NCBI GenBank assembly: GCA_938035945.1 | Contig: CALHOU010000006.1 | Location: 1 to 64,000, forward strand | Source: an uncultured Granulosicoccaceae bacterium | GTDB lineage: Bacteria > Pseudomonadota > Gammaproteobacteria > Granulosicoccales > Granulosicoccaceae | Reading direction: 5' to 3' | Length of the DNA stretch: 64,000 bases | Shown here: positions 24,278-34,823 of the stretch, piece after piece | How the letters are laid out: each line of letters opens with the position of its first letter | Numbering within the stretch: position 1 is the stretch's first letter | Notes under the pieces: generated by a model | The model's input: the letters and a program-made list of their open reading frames with translations, nothing else | The model's database searches: none | Told to the model about the DNA's origin: nothing | Position numbers and translations under genes: made by a program

Positions 24278-24997
24278 ATGTCTCAATCTAATATAAGCAA
24301 ATTTTTACTGGTAAAACATTCCGAAGGCTGGAACGTCGATCGTTGCTGTCGCTGGATGGAAAAAACGAATACGCAATTCGACTGGTGTTATCCCGCCAGT
24401 GGACAAGACTTTCCGGCACCTGAACAATACGATGGCATTATCGTTTTTGGTGGTGCAAATAGCGCTAACGATTGCCAGGAACACGATTGGGTGCGAGAAG
24501 AACTCGGCTTTATCGAATCGTGCTTAAAAACCGAAACACCATTTTTTGGTATTTGTTTAGGTGCACAAATGTTAGCGCGTGTGATGGGGGCATCGGTTGC
24601 GGCTCGCGACGATGAAGGCAAGGAAGTTGGGTTTTGCGAAGTTACACCAACCGCGGCCGGTCAAGACTTTCTTCCAAAACCATTGAAGTTTATGCAGTGG
24701 CATAGCGAGGGTATGGAGCTACCCAGTGGCGCTACGCATTTAGCCTATAACGAGTTGTTCTCAAATCAGGCCTATCGCGTTGGCCACAATGTGGTTGGCG
24801 TGCAATTTCATCCCGAAGTGAATCTGGATGTGTTACGCATCTGGCACGAACGTAATAAGACCCGCGCAACCGGTGTACTGGACGACGCCACCCGAGCGCA
24901 GCACATTGCTGATGCAATTGAATGTGAAGACAGGGTAACCGCTTGGCTAGACGGCTTTCTGACAGACTGGACTCGCCGAGCTGTAAAGGCGGCTTAA
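24278..24997 (+). CDS. Class I glutamine amidotransferase-like protein
   Basis: The 239-residue protein has a complete class I amidotransferase triad: Cys93 (FFGICLGAQML), His178 and Glu180 (VQFHPEV). It resembles the free-standing GMP synthase-like amidotransferases (GuaA N-domain type, as in YfeJ). These hydrolyse glutamine or gamma-glutamyl compounds and pass ammonia to a partner. No synthetase domain is attached. The next gene, 83 bases downstream, encodes a GltB-like FMN protein that itself lacks a glutaminase domain, which makes it a possible partner. Confidence 0.85.
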   Translation: MSQSNISKFLLVKHSEGWNVDRCCRWMEKTNTQFDWCYPASGQDFPAPEQYDGIIVFGGANSANDCQEHDWVREELGFIESCLKTETPFFGICLGAQMLARVMGASVAARDDEGKEVGFCEVTPTAAGQDFLPKPLKFMQWHSEGMELPSGATHLAYNELFSNQAYRVGHNVVGVQFHPEVNLDVLRIWHERNKTRATGVLDDATRAQHIADAIECEDRVTAWLDGFLTDWTRRAVKAA

Positions 24998-25080
24998 CCT
25001 TCAACTGATCACCTCACACAACGCACTTTTTTGCGCTGTATAGGTCACAATGTGCGGGTGAACAGTCTGGAGTGCAGGTG

Positions 25081-26727
25081 ATGCGCAAGCAGTTTATTAT
25101 TTGGTCGGTCGTAGCAGTGGTTGTTGTGCTGTTTCTATGCAGCGTGTGGACGCCTGCATGGTTTTTGTTCCTGTTGATACTGCCAGCTATTGCCGTTGGT
25201 GTGTACGACATGCATCAGAAAGAGCATTCTCTAAGACGTAACTTTCCATTGGTTAGCCGAGGTCGCTGGTTTTTGGAGTCCTTGCGACCGTTTCTTCGTC
25301 AATACCTATTCGAATCTGAAACTGATGGCGTGCCGGTGAATCGCATGTTCCGATCAGTTGTGTATCAACGCGCCAAAGGTGTGCGTGATACCGTTCCATT
25401 CGGTACCAAAATGGATACTTATCGAAGTGGTTACGAATGGATAGCGCATTCCATCGCTGCCACCGATACTCATCATGCAAACAAAGACCCTCGCGTGTTG
25501 GTTGGCGGACCTGACTGTACGCAACCTTATTCAGCGAGTGTTTTGAATATAAGTGCGATGAGTTTTGGTTCGCTTAGCAAAAATGCTGTGCGGGCACTCA
25601 GTGGCGGTGCAGCAAAAGGTGGCTTCGCTCAAAATACAGGCGAGGGTGGTGTGACACCTTTTCATCTTGAACCAGGTGGTGATTTAATTTGGCAGATTGG
25701 CACGGGTTACTTTGGTTGTCGAGCGCCAGATGGTGGATTCGATGCGGAGCGTTTTGTTGAAACTGCATCGCAAGAAAACATCAAGATGGTAGAGATAAAA
25801 TTATCGCAAGGCGCAAAACCGGGCCACGGTGGTATTTTACCGGCGATTAAAAACACCGAAGAAATTGCACGTATTCGCGGTGTTGAAGCAAACACAACCG
25901 TGCTATCACCACCGAGTCACTCTGCCTTCACAACGCCGATCGAAATGATGCATTTCATTGCTTTGCTGCGAGAGAAAAGCGGTGGAAAACCCATTGGTTT
26001 TAAACTTTGCGTTGGCCGTCAAAGTGAATTTGTAGCCTTATGCAAAGCCATGGTTGAAACCGGAATAAAACCCGACTTCATCACGGTAGACGGTGGCGAG
26101 GGCGGTACCGGTGCGGCACCGCTTGAATTTACTAACTCTGTGGGCATGCCACTGCGCGACGGACTGGCGTTTGTATGTGATTGCTTATCAGGCTTTGGCG
26201 TCAAGAAAGATATAAAAGTGATTGCGGTCGGTAAAATGTTCAGCGCATTTCATCTTGTTAAGAATCTCGCCTTGGGCGCCGACATGTGTTATTCAGCACG
26301 TGGGTTTATGTTGTCGTTAGGTTGCGTGCAATCGCTAATTTGCAATACCAATCATTGTCCAACCGGTATTGCGACTCAAGATGCCGCACTAACAGACGGA
26401 TTAGTCGTTGGCGATAAAACGGAGCGTGTTGCGCGCTTTCATAAGGACACGATGGAACATTTAGTCGAAATTGTAGGTGCGGCTGGTTTGAATGCACCTG
26501 AGGAATTAACCAGAACACACATTTACCGACGAATCGATCAAGACTCCATTCGGCGCTACGATGAAGTGTTTGAATACGTTGAAGTGGGGAGTTTGTTAAA
26601 CAAACCTTATCCACCCCGTTTTCAACAAGCGATGGAAGAAGCGACAGCGGATAGCTTTTTGCCGAGCCACTATATTGCGCAACACGGGGAAGGACTCAAG
26701 TCTGTTGATATGGCCGCGAGTGCCTAA
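25081..26727 (+). CDS. Membrane-anchored FMN-binding glutamate synthase-like protein
   Basis: The 548-residue protein (ATG 25081 with GGAG eight bases upstream; in-frame GTG codons at 25072 and 25078 are alternatives) begins with two hydrophobic segments (about residues 5-45). It then has the GltB-type FMN barrel: MSFGSLSKNAVRALSGGA, SQGAKPGHGG, and DGGEGGTGAAP. The [3Fe-4S] pattern C-X5-C-X4-C occurs in GCVQSLICNTNHCPTG. The N-terminal glutaminase and C-terminal beta-helix domains of true glutamate synthase are missing. The electron donor and reaction of this subgroup are not established. An orphan amidotransferase lies directly upstream. Confidence 0.88.
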   Translation: MRKQFIIWSVVAVVVVLFLCSVWTPAWFLFLLILPAIAVGVYDMHQKEHSLRRNFPLVSRGRWFLESLRPFLRQYLFESETDGVPVNRMFRSVVYQRAKGVRDTVPFGTKMDTYRSGYEWIAHSIAATDTHHANKDPRVLVGGPDCTQPYSASVLNISAMSFGSLSKNAVRALSGGAAKGGFAQNTGEGGVTPFHLEPGGDLIWQIGTGYFGCRAPDGGFDAERFVETASQENIKMVEIKLSQGAKPGHGGILPAIKNTEEIARIRGVEANTTVLSPPSHSAFTTPIEMMHFIALLREKSGGKPIGFKLCVGRQSEFVALCKAMVETGIKPDFITVDGGEGGTGAAPLEFTNSVGMPLRDGLAFVCDCLSGFGVKKDIKVIAVGKMFSAFHLVKNLALGADMCYSARGFMLSLGCVQSLICNTNHCPTGIATQDAALTDGLVVGDKTERVARFHKDTMEHLVEIVGAAGLNAPEELTRTHIYRRIDQDSIRRYDEVFEYVEVGSLLNKPYPPRFQQAMEEATADSFLPSHYIAQHGEGLKSVDMAASA

Positions 26728-26754
26728 GCGATTCAAGAATAAAGAGTGTTCACC

Positions 26755-28455
26755 ATGACAGGTGATGACAATCTACTGGTTAATGCCTTCGTCTTTTTGC
26801 TGGTAGCACTGGTTGCGGTACCGGTGGCAAGGCGTGTGGGGCTAGGACAGTCGGTTGGGTATTTACTTGCGGGTATTTTTATCGGCCCATGGGGGCTTGC
26901 CATTATTCGTGATGCGCAAACCATTGACTTGGCGGTTCGGGTAAGCACTTTTCTATTACTATTTGTGGTTGCACTGCAAGCCACACCTGCACGCATTCGC
27001 ATGCTAGCGACTGATTTTTTCTCACTAAGCATGTTGCATTTCGGGCTTACCGCTTTACTGGTTTTTATGGTGTCGATGCTTACCGGCGTACATTGGCATC
27101 ACGCCTTGGTAATTGGCGTAACCCTGGCTTTGTCTTCAAGCGCTTTAGCAAATCAAGCTTTTAGAGATAGCTTTCCCTCGGGATCGCCGTTAACCGATAC
27201 CGGAAGGCGTTTGTTGTTATCGCAAAATCTGGCGGTAATCCCCATTTTGGTTTTTTTTCCACTGCTTAGTTTTCCGGCTCTGATTACGCAGGGCAGTGCA
27301 TCACCGATGGTGTTGCGTTCGTTCATTATGGTGGTTGCGTTTGCCTTGTTTGGTCAGTACTTATTGCGCCATTTGTTCAGGTTTGTGGCGGCAATTGGAT
27401 TAGATGAAGTGTTCGCGGCCTTTGCCTTGATTCTGGTGATTGGTACGTTATTACTTGCGCAAGTATTGGGTGTACCAATGGAGCTGGGTGCGATACTCGC
27501 CGGTCTACTATTAACCCGTTCTGAATACGGTTCTGCGATCAATATTGCGATACGTCCGTTCAGGGATTTAATGATTGGTTTGTTCTTCATTGCGATAGGC
27601 ATGACAGTCAACTTCAGCACGTTTATTGGCAAGCCTGTGCAATTGTTGGTGTTGGTTATATTGTTGGTGGGTATAAAAATTTGGGTACTTCGGAATATTT
27701 TGCGTTATTCCTCGGTGCCACGTGCGCAGAGGATTTGGTTGGCAACTGTCTTATCGCAAAGTGGCGAGTTGGCATTTATTGTTATTGCGTTCTCTGAGAA
27801 TTACCAAACCATTACATCAAAATTAGGGTCAGAGTTAACGGTGTTGGTTGCCCTGTCCATGCTTACCACTCCTATCCTTCTTATTCTTGCTGATCGCAAA
27901 GGTTTGGTTCCTGCACAGCAACAAACCAATACCGGTTTGAGCACCGGCGCTGTTGCTGATTCACAGGTGGTGATCGCAGGTTATGGCCGCATAGGTCAAG
28001 TCATTGCCAAGCTGTTAAAAAACAATGGTTATCGCACGGCCATCATCGATCACAATCCGGAGCGCTTCGCGGCCTTGCGCAAAGATGATTTCGTCGGTTT
28101 CTATGGCGACATGCTAAGGCCCGATTTACTCAGCGCTGCTGGCATCGACAACGCCGCAGTACTGGTGATCACCATCGACAATTCACAGCGCGCGGAGGAA
28201 CTGATCGTACGCGCTCGGCGCGAGTATCCTGGAATGACCATCGTCTCGATTGCGGCCGACGCCCATGGCAAAAAAGCCTTGATTGAGCGCGGTGCTGACC
28301 GCGCTTACCCAGAGACATTTGAAACTGCGCTGCTAATGGGCGAAGATATACTCGAACTGGTCGGCGCGAGTCCATTAGATGCTCAGTCCATGACTGAGGC
28401 TTTTAGGGACGCCAGCGAAGAGCCAGAACCACTAGACATTGAATCGAAAACCTAA
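26755..28455 (+). CDS. Kef-type K+/H+ antiporter with TrkA-N domain (CPA2)
   Basis: The 566-residue protein (ATG 26755 with AAAGAG upstream; GTG 26746 is possible) has about 12 hydrophobic segments of the CPA2 Na+/H+ exchanger domain. A cytoplasmic TrkA-N domain begins at about residue 402 with the NAD-binding motif VVIAGYGRIGQVIAKLL. This is the KefB/KefC or YbaL layout: a glutathione- or nucleotide-gated potassium efflux system that protects against electrophiles by acidifying the cytoplasm. The ancillary KefF/KefG quinone reductase is not nearby. Confidence 0.9.
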   Translation: MTGDDNLLVNAFVFLLVALVAVPVARRVGLGQSVGYLLAGIFIGPWGLAIIRDAQTIDLAVRVSTFLLLFVVALQATPARIRMLATDFFSLSMLHFGLTALLVFMVSMLTGVHWHHALVIGVTLALSSSALANQAFRDSFPSGSPLTDTGRRLLLSQNLAVIPILVFFPLLSFPALITQGSASPMVLRSFIMVVAFALFGQYLLRHLFRFVAAIGLDEVFAAFALILVIGTLLLAQVLGVPMELGAILAGLLLTRSEYGSAINIAIRPFRDLMIGLFFIAIGMTVNFSTFIGKPVQLLVLVILLVGIKIWVLRNILRYSSVPRAQRIWLATVLSQSGELAFIVIAFSENYQTITSKLGSELTVLVALSMLTTPILLILADRKGLVPAQQQTNTGLSTGAVADSQVVIAGYGRIGQVIAKLLKNNGYRTAIIDHNPERFAALRKDDFVGFYGDMLRPDLLSAAGIDNAAVLVITIDNSQRAEELIVRARREYPGMTIVSIAADAHGKKALIERGADRAYPETFETALLMGEDILELVGASPLDAQSMTEAFRDASEEPEPLDIESKT

Positions 28456-28508
28456 CCCGCTTTCGGTTTAACGACGGTAGCTCGAGAAACGAAAGAAGTG
28501 AGAAGCGC

Positions 28509-28844
28509 ATGAAAGGTTCAGATGTAGAATCCATGACCAAGTTGCTCAAAGAGCATGATATTCCCTTGTCTGCGGTAAGGGCAAACAAATTGTTATTAAC
28601 GCTGGGCTTTTTAGAAGAAGCGGAGCGGCCAAGCTCAACCCGGCCTGATGTGATAAAAAAATACAAAGTATTGGCTGGTAAAGGATTGGACTATGGTGTT
28701 AATGAAGAGAACGACCAAAGCCCCGGACAAACCTCACCGTACTATTACAAAGATAGCTTTGCAGAATTGGCCCAATTACTCGTTACCGCAAGAGACGAAG
28801 AAGATGCCGCCAAGGCTGCCGCCAAAGTCAAAGCTAAAAAATGA
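28509..28844 (+). CDS. Small conserved-looking protein of unknown function
   Basis: The 111-residue soluble protein has an N-terminal helical part (MTKLLKEHDIPLSAVRANKLL), a central segment VIKKYKVLAGKGLDYGVNEEND, an aromatic YYYKDSFAELAQLL and a Lys/Ala-rich tail. The central part resembles the C-terminal recognition segment of some phage antirepressor or KilA-C-like proteins, but only loosely, and I assign no function. It follows the Kef-type gene by 53 bases and precedes the nucleoside-binding protein gene by 39 bases. Confidence 0.7.
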   Translation: MKGSDVESMTKLLKEHDIPLSAVRANKLLLTLGFLEEAERPSSTRPDVIKKYKVLAGKGLDYGVNEENDQSPGQTSPYYYKDSFAELAQLLVTARDEEDAAKAAAKVKAKK

Positions 28845-28883
28845 TTATCTGTTGCATGACTGTTTACATTCTGCTGGAAGAAC

Positions 28884-29879
28884 ATGTTTGGTAAACGCGT
28901 TTGCGTTGTGCTTACTCTTTTATTTACCGCATCGCTTGCTGACTCGGCACAAATTAATCCTGCGATTATTTTTGATATCGGCGGCAAATTTGATCAGGCA
29001 CTTAATCAAAGCATGTTTGATGGTGCTGAGAAATTCAAAGCAGACACTGGCATAAACTACGTCGAAGTAGAAATCACTGATGACGAGCAGCGTGAACAAA
29101 CGCTGCGAAGTTTAGGCCAAAGCGGTGCCAATCCCATCATATCAGTCGGTTTTGCTCAAGCAAGCCCATTAGAGTTGGTCGCTCAAGAATTTCCTGGCAC
29201 GCGTTTTATTCTTATCAATGGTGTGGTAGATCTTCCGAATGTACGGTCCATCTTGTTCAAAGAGTATGAAGCCTCGTTTTTAGTTGGAATGTTGGCAGCG
29301 TTTGCGGCCGAGGATAAGCCTATCGGTTTTATTGGTGGCATGGACATTCCTTACACGCGTCGCTTTGCGTGTGGTTACGAACAAGGGGCAAAGCATGTGC
29401 GCCATGACATATCCGTAATCACAGACATGGCTGGCAAAACGCCCACCGCGTGGAGCGACCCGAAGCGAGGGGGCGAACTAGCGCAATACCAATTCGAGCA
29501 AGGTGTGGAGGTGGTTTTCGCCGTTGCCGGTGGCACCGGACTTGGCGTTTACCAACAGGCGCAAGCGTCAGGCAAATTAGCCATAGGGGTCGACTCCAAC
29601 CAGAATAGCCTGCATCCGGGGACCATGCTCAGTTCCATGCTCAAGCGAATCGATACAGCGACCTACATCGGCTTGCAGGACGCCACCAGTGATACTTGGT
29701 TGCCAGGCATACAGGTCATCGGGTTGGCCGAAGAGGGTGTGGGTTGGGCGCTTGATGAGCACAATGCAACCCTCATCAGCGATGACATGAAACAAGCCGT
29801 GGAATTGGCCACTGAAAAAATTGCTGCCGGTGCTCTGCGCATCCACGACTACATGCTTAATAACAGCTGTGATTACTAG
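28884..29879 (+). CDS. BMP/PnrA-family ABC transporter substrate-binding protein
   Basis: The 331-residue exported protein has a Sec signal peptide (MFGKRVCVVLTLLFTASLADSA) and the basic membrane protein/PnrA fold: PAIIFDIGGKFDQALNQSMFDGA at the ligand-binding start, FLVGMLAAFAAE, GFIGGMDIPYTRRFACGYEQGA, and VFAVAGGTGLGVYQQAQ. The family binds purine nucleosides for ABC import. No permease or ATPase gene is adjacent, so the transporter partners must be elsewhere. With the nucleoside hydrolase and ribokinase about 7 kb upstream, it supports nucleoside use by this organism. A predicted lipobox is not evident. Confidence 0.85.
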   Translation: MFGKRVCVVLTLLFTASLADSAQINPAIIFDIGGKFDQALNQSMFDGAEKFKADTGINYVEVEITDDEQREQTLRSLGQSGANPIISVGFAQASPLELVAQEFPGTRFILINGVVDLPNVRSILFKEYEASFLVGMLAAFAAEDKPIGFIGGMDIPYTRRFACGYEQGAKHVRHDISVITDMAGKTPTAWSDPKRGGELAQYQFEQGVEVVFAVAGGTGLGVYQQAQASGKLAIGVDSNQNSLHPGTMLSSMLKRIDTATYIGLQDATSDTWLPGIQVIGLAEEGVGWALDEHNATLISDDMKQAVELATEKIAAGALRIHDYMLNNSCDY

Positions 29880-30040
29880 GCCACGACGCCGCTAAAAGTA
29901 CCGCGAATCCCTCGATGGTGTCGCAAATGCGCTCGCTTCGAGGCTGGAGATGCCTGTTTGGCGCTCCGGTGTTTACAGGAGCGCTCGGCGCTGTGGTTTG
30001 GTAAACTGTCGACCAGCCTTTCGCTGTCTAATTTTCTTGA

Positions 30041-31393
<1,353 letters not shown>

Positions 31394-31421
31394 TGTTGTT
31401 GTTGGGAATCATATAGATCGC

Positions 31422-32543
31422 ATGAGCGAACAGCCCGCTAGCGATGACTACGCCGGCATTCTTTTGAGCGGTGTCGCCTTGCTTGACGTACGCGCACCGG
31501 TGGAGTTTACCAAGGGCGCCTTTCCCGGTTCGATCAATATTCCGCTTCTAAGCGATGAAGCGCGACATCTTGTTGGTCTAGAATACAAAGTAGCCGGTCA
31601 GGAACGTGCGATTGAACTTGGCGCGAAGCTACTGCCCGAAGCGGACAGAGTAGCGCTTGTGCAAGGTTGGTTGGCGTTCGCTAAAGATAATCCCAAGGCG
31701 TATCTGTATTGTTTTCGTGGTGGCTTACGTTCGCGTATCAGCCAGCAATGGTTGAAAGACGCAGGTGTCGACATACCCATAGTCACCGGTGGCTATAAAG
31801 CGCTCAGGCAGTTCAGTATTCATACATTGGAACAGCAATGCGCGCGAGTGTCGTTTTGTTTGATTGGTGGTAGAACAGGTACTGGTAAAACTCGCTTACT
31901 CAATACACTGCCAAACTCAATTGATCTGGAAGCATTAGCTCGTCACCGCGGATCCAGTTTTGGCAGGATGGTGGTTGAGCAACCCTCGAATATCGATTTC
32001 GAAAATGCCATCGCCATTGAATTGTTACGCTTTTCTACTAAACCAATAAAGCCGTTGTTCCTGGAAGATGAAGCCCGCATGATTGGTTCGGCTTGTATAC
32101 CAGAACCTCTGCGCAACAGGACGATCAAAGCACCGGTTGCGATTTTGGAAACACCCTTAGAAACACGCGTGCAATTTGGTATTGAGGACTACGTAATCGA
32201 CTTACTTCAGCGCTATCGTGAGCGTGACGGTGAGGCAGCAGGATTTGCGGCATTCGCAGATTATCACCGTGGTAGTTTAAGTCGGGTGCAAAAACGGTTG
32301 GGTGGTGTACGCTATAGTCAAGCCAGAGCCTTATTAGAAACTGCGTTGCAAACGCATGAAAGTAAGAATGAAACTCATGACTATAATCCATTTATAGAAA
32401 TGATTCTTACCGATTACTACGACCCTATGTACGACTATCAAACCAAAGCCAAGCACGCCCGAGTAGTGTTTAAAGGTGATCGCAAAGCCTTAAGGGAATG
32501 GGCGCAAAGCTATGTGCCGCAAGAAATTGCGCCAGCCACATGA
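31422..32543 (+). CDS. mnmH: tRNA 2-selenouridine synthase MnmH (SelU)
   Basis: The 373-residue protein has an N-terminal rhodanese domain with catalytic Cys97 in YLYCFRGGLRS, the same number as in E. coli. A P-loop domain follows (IGGRTGTGKT, residues 148-157). It replaces sulfur by selenium in 5-methylaminomethyl-2-thiouridine at the tRNA wobble position, using selenophosphate and a geranylated intermediate. The selD fusion gene starts inside its stop codon (ATGA overlap), so the selenophosphate source is translated in step with its user. Confidence 0.95.
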   Translation: MSEQPASDDYAGILLSGVALLDVRAPVEFTKGAFPGSINIPLLSDEARHLVGLEYKVAGQERAIELGAKLLPEADRVALVQGWLAFAKDNPKAYLYCFRGGLRSRISQQWLKDAGVDIPIVTGGYKALRQFSIHTLEQQCARVSFCLIGGRTGTGKTRLLNTLPNSIDLEALARHRGSSFGRMVVEQPSNIDFENAIAIELLRFSTKPIKPLFLEDEARMIGSACIPEPLRNRTIKAPVAILETPLETRVQFGIEDYVIDLLQRYRERDGEAAGFAAFADYHRGSLSRVQKRLGGVRYSQARALLETALQTHESKNETHDYNPFIEMILTDYYDPMYDYQTKAKHARVVFKGDRKALREWAQSYVPQEIAPAT

Positions 32544-34789
32544 ATAGTTCACCGGTTGTTAAAGACGTCGTGCTTGTTGGTGGTGGCCACAGCCACGTGT
32601 TGTTGATTCGTATGTGGGCGATGCAGCCTATTCCGGGTGTGCGTTTAACCTTGATATCAGAAAAAGTTGAAACACCTTACTCGGGTATGTTGCCTGGTCT
32701 AATAGCCGGCCACTACACGCAAGATGATGTCCATATCGATTTAGCCAGGCTCTGTGCGTGGTCGAATGTACGATTTATTGAGCAACGCGTGACGGCGATA
32801 AATTTGCCTGATAAAAATCTGCAGGTCGACGTTGATCGGCCAAGCATTGGCTTTGACGTATTGTCTCTCGATACAGGTTCCACACCAGAGCTGGACATTA
32901 AAGGTTCGAAGAATTTTAGTGTGCCGGTAAAACCTGTGCATGGGTTTTATAGCCGATGGCAATCAATTCTTGCTCGTATTGAGAGTCACGCCAACAACTC
33001 ATCCTCTAATCAAGCATTGTCGCTTGGTGTTGTGGGTTCGGGGGCAGGTGGTTTTGAGCTGATTATGGCCATGCGACATGCCTTGCCTAAGGAACTGGCC
33101 AGTTGTCATTGGTTTGTTCGTGGTGAGCGCGTACTCAAGGGGCGTCCGGAAAAAGTATCCAGGTTGGCGATGCAAGCGGCCAAAGATGCCGGAGTGATTG
33201 TGCACGAAGGCTTTGATGTTGTTGAGGTGCAAGAGCAGGCGCTGCTAGCGCGCGATGGTCGTAGCGTTGGTCTGGACGAAATTGTTTGGTGCGCGGCTGC
33301 AAAGGCTCCCGCCTGGCCAAAACAGGCTGGCTTTAATGTCGATAAGCGCGGGTTTGTATTTACCAATGCGCATTTGCAAAGTGAATCGCACGACTTTGTT
33401 TTTGCTACGGGTGATATCGGCACCCAACGCGACACACCGAGCGATAAAGCTGGCGTATTTGCGGTGCGGCAAGCTCCGATCCTGTTTCAGAACATTCGAC
33501 GCTACTTACTAAACACCAGACTTAAAACATATCGCCCACAGAAAGATTTTTTATCCTTGATGGCAACCGGTGCAAAGTCCGCGATTGGCAATCGCGGCCC
33601 CCTCACCGTGCAAGGTGCTTGGGTGTGGCGCTTAAAAGACATGATTGATCAAAAGTTCATGAATCAGTTTAGACGCTTACCCGATATGAATTCCAAACGG
33701 GTTCCATTTGCTATTCCTAAAGCATTGTTAAGCGATACTGAATTAAAGCCTGAAGATGTCGCGAGCAACGCCATGCGTTGTAGTGGTTGTGGTGGAAAAG
33801 TGGGGGCCTCGATATTAGATTCTGTATTGGCCGACTTGCATCCGTTAAGAAACGCCGATGTGTTGTCCGGCCTAGATGAGGCTGAAGATGCAGCCGTTTT
33901 GAAAGCGCATTCCAATGTGCTTGTACAATCGGTTGATCAAATTTCGGCGGTGTGCTCCGACCCTTATGTGTTTGCACGAATAGCCACGGTTCATGCATTG
34001 TCCGACGTAGTGGCCTCCGCGGCAACTGCGCATTCAGCACAAGCGATAGTGAGCTTACCGTTTGCTGATCGGCATGTTGTGAAACGAGATCTGAAACAAC
34101 TGATGGCTGGCGTGGTTGATGCACTCAATGCCGACGAATGCAGTTTGATAGGTGGGCACACATCAGAGGGTAGCGATGTGAGTTTAGGGTTTGTGATTAA
34201 TGGTTTTCTAGATAATGCTGTTGAACATATTGCAGGAAAAACGGTAAAAGCGAATGTCGGCGACCACCTTATCTTGACCAAGCCCATCGGAAGTGGTGTG
34301 TTACTTGCCGGCATGATGCACGGCCAAGCAAAAGGCCGTGATGTGCAACAGCTTTTGCTTCATATGCAACGCAGCAATAGAGTTGCGGCATCTGAGTTGT
34401 TCGAACACCAAGCCAGTGCTGTAACCGATGTCACCGGCTTTGGTTTACTCGGTCATTTGCAACGACTGATAGCACCTATAGGCTTAGGCGCTGCGCTGGA
34501 TGTCGGCAGTGTACCTGTTTATCCCGGCGCGTTGGACCTAGCGCAGAGCGGGGTTAGCAGTACACTATTAAGCCAGAATCAACAGGTTTTATCGCTAACG
34601 AGCGGTCCTGATGATCAGTCGGATGCATGGCTTAACTTATTGTGCGACCCGCAAACCAGCGGGGGATTGCTGGGCGTGGTGCCTGCGGCTGTTTCCGACA
34701 CGGTTTTAAATAAGTTGCGCCATCACGCTTGTGAACACGCCTGCGTTATCGGTAGGATTACAGCCGATGATGGAATCAAACTAATATAA
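32540..34789 (+). CDS. selD: FAD-dependent oxidoreductase fused to selenide, water dikinase (SelD)
   Basis: The 749-residue fusion starts at ATG 32540, overlapping mnmH. Residues about 8-370 form an NDH-2-like pyridine nucleotide-disulfide oxidoreductase (VVLVGGGHSHVLLIRMW; second dinucleotide motif GVVGSGAGGFEL; ATGDIGT). Residues about 410-749 form SelD, with catalytic Cys417 and Lys420 (SGCGGKVG), the ATP-site aspartates in VQSVDQISAV, and IGGHTSEG. SelD makes selenophosphate from selenide and ATP. The N-terminal domain probably supplies or handles reduced selenium; this architecture is known but its oxidoreductase substrate is not settled. The active-site residue is Cys, not selenocysteine. 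Confidence 0.93.
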   Translation: MNSSPVVKDVVLVGGGHSHVLLIRMWAMQPIPGVRLTLISEKVETPYSGMLPGLIAGHYTQDDVHIDLARLCAWSNVRFIEQRVTAINLPDKNLQVDVDRPSIGFDVLSLDTGSTPELDIKGSKNFSVPVKPVHGFYSRWQSILARIESHANNSSSNQALSLGVVGSGAGGFELIMAMRHALPKELASCHWFVRGERVLKGRPEKVSRLAMQAAKDAGVIVHEGFDVVEVQEQALLARDGRSVGLDEIVWCAAAKAPAWPKQAGFNVDKRGFVFTNAHLQSESHDFVFATGDIGTQRDTPSDKAGVFAVRQAPILFQNIRRYLLNTRLKTYRPQKDFLSLMATGAKSAIGNRGPLTVQGAWVWRLKDMIDQKFMNQFRRLPDMNSKRVPFAIPKALLSDTELKPEDVASNAMRCSGCGGKVGASILDSVLADLHPLRNADVLSGLDEAEDAAVLKAHSNVLVQSVDQISAVCSDPYVFARIATVHALSDVVASAATAHSAQAIVSLPFADRHVVKRDLKQLMAGVVDALNADECSLIGGHTSEGSDVSLGFVINGFLDNAVEHIAGKTVKANVGDHLILTKPIGSGVLLAGMMHGQAKGRDVQQLLLHMQRSNRVAASELFEHQASAVTDVTGFGLLGHLQRLIAPIGLGAALDVGSVPVYPGALDLAQSGVSSTLLSQNQQVLSLTSGPDDQSDAWLNLLCDPQTSGGLLGVVPAAVSDTVLNKLRHHACEHACVIGRITADDGIKLI

Positions 34790-34794
34790 ATTTT

Positions 34795-34823
34795 CGAATT
34801 TCTTACTATTACCGAATTTCTTA
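34795..34823 (+). repeat. Direct 11-mer repeat just before the saccharopine dehydrogenase start
   Basis: CGAATTTCTTA occurs at 34795-34805 and again at 34813-34823. The second copy ends at the base before the ATG at 34824. It fills the space where a ribosome-binding site would be expected, and none is visible. It could be a slippage duplication. Confidence 0.6.

Noticed and set aside
32498-32539. Upstream start of the SelD fusion at 32498
   Set aside because: It lies inside mnmH; the ATG at 32540 overlapping the mnmH stop gives the family N-terminus.
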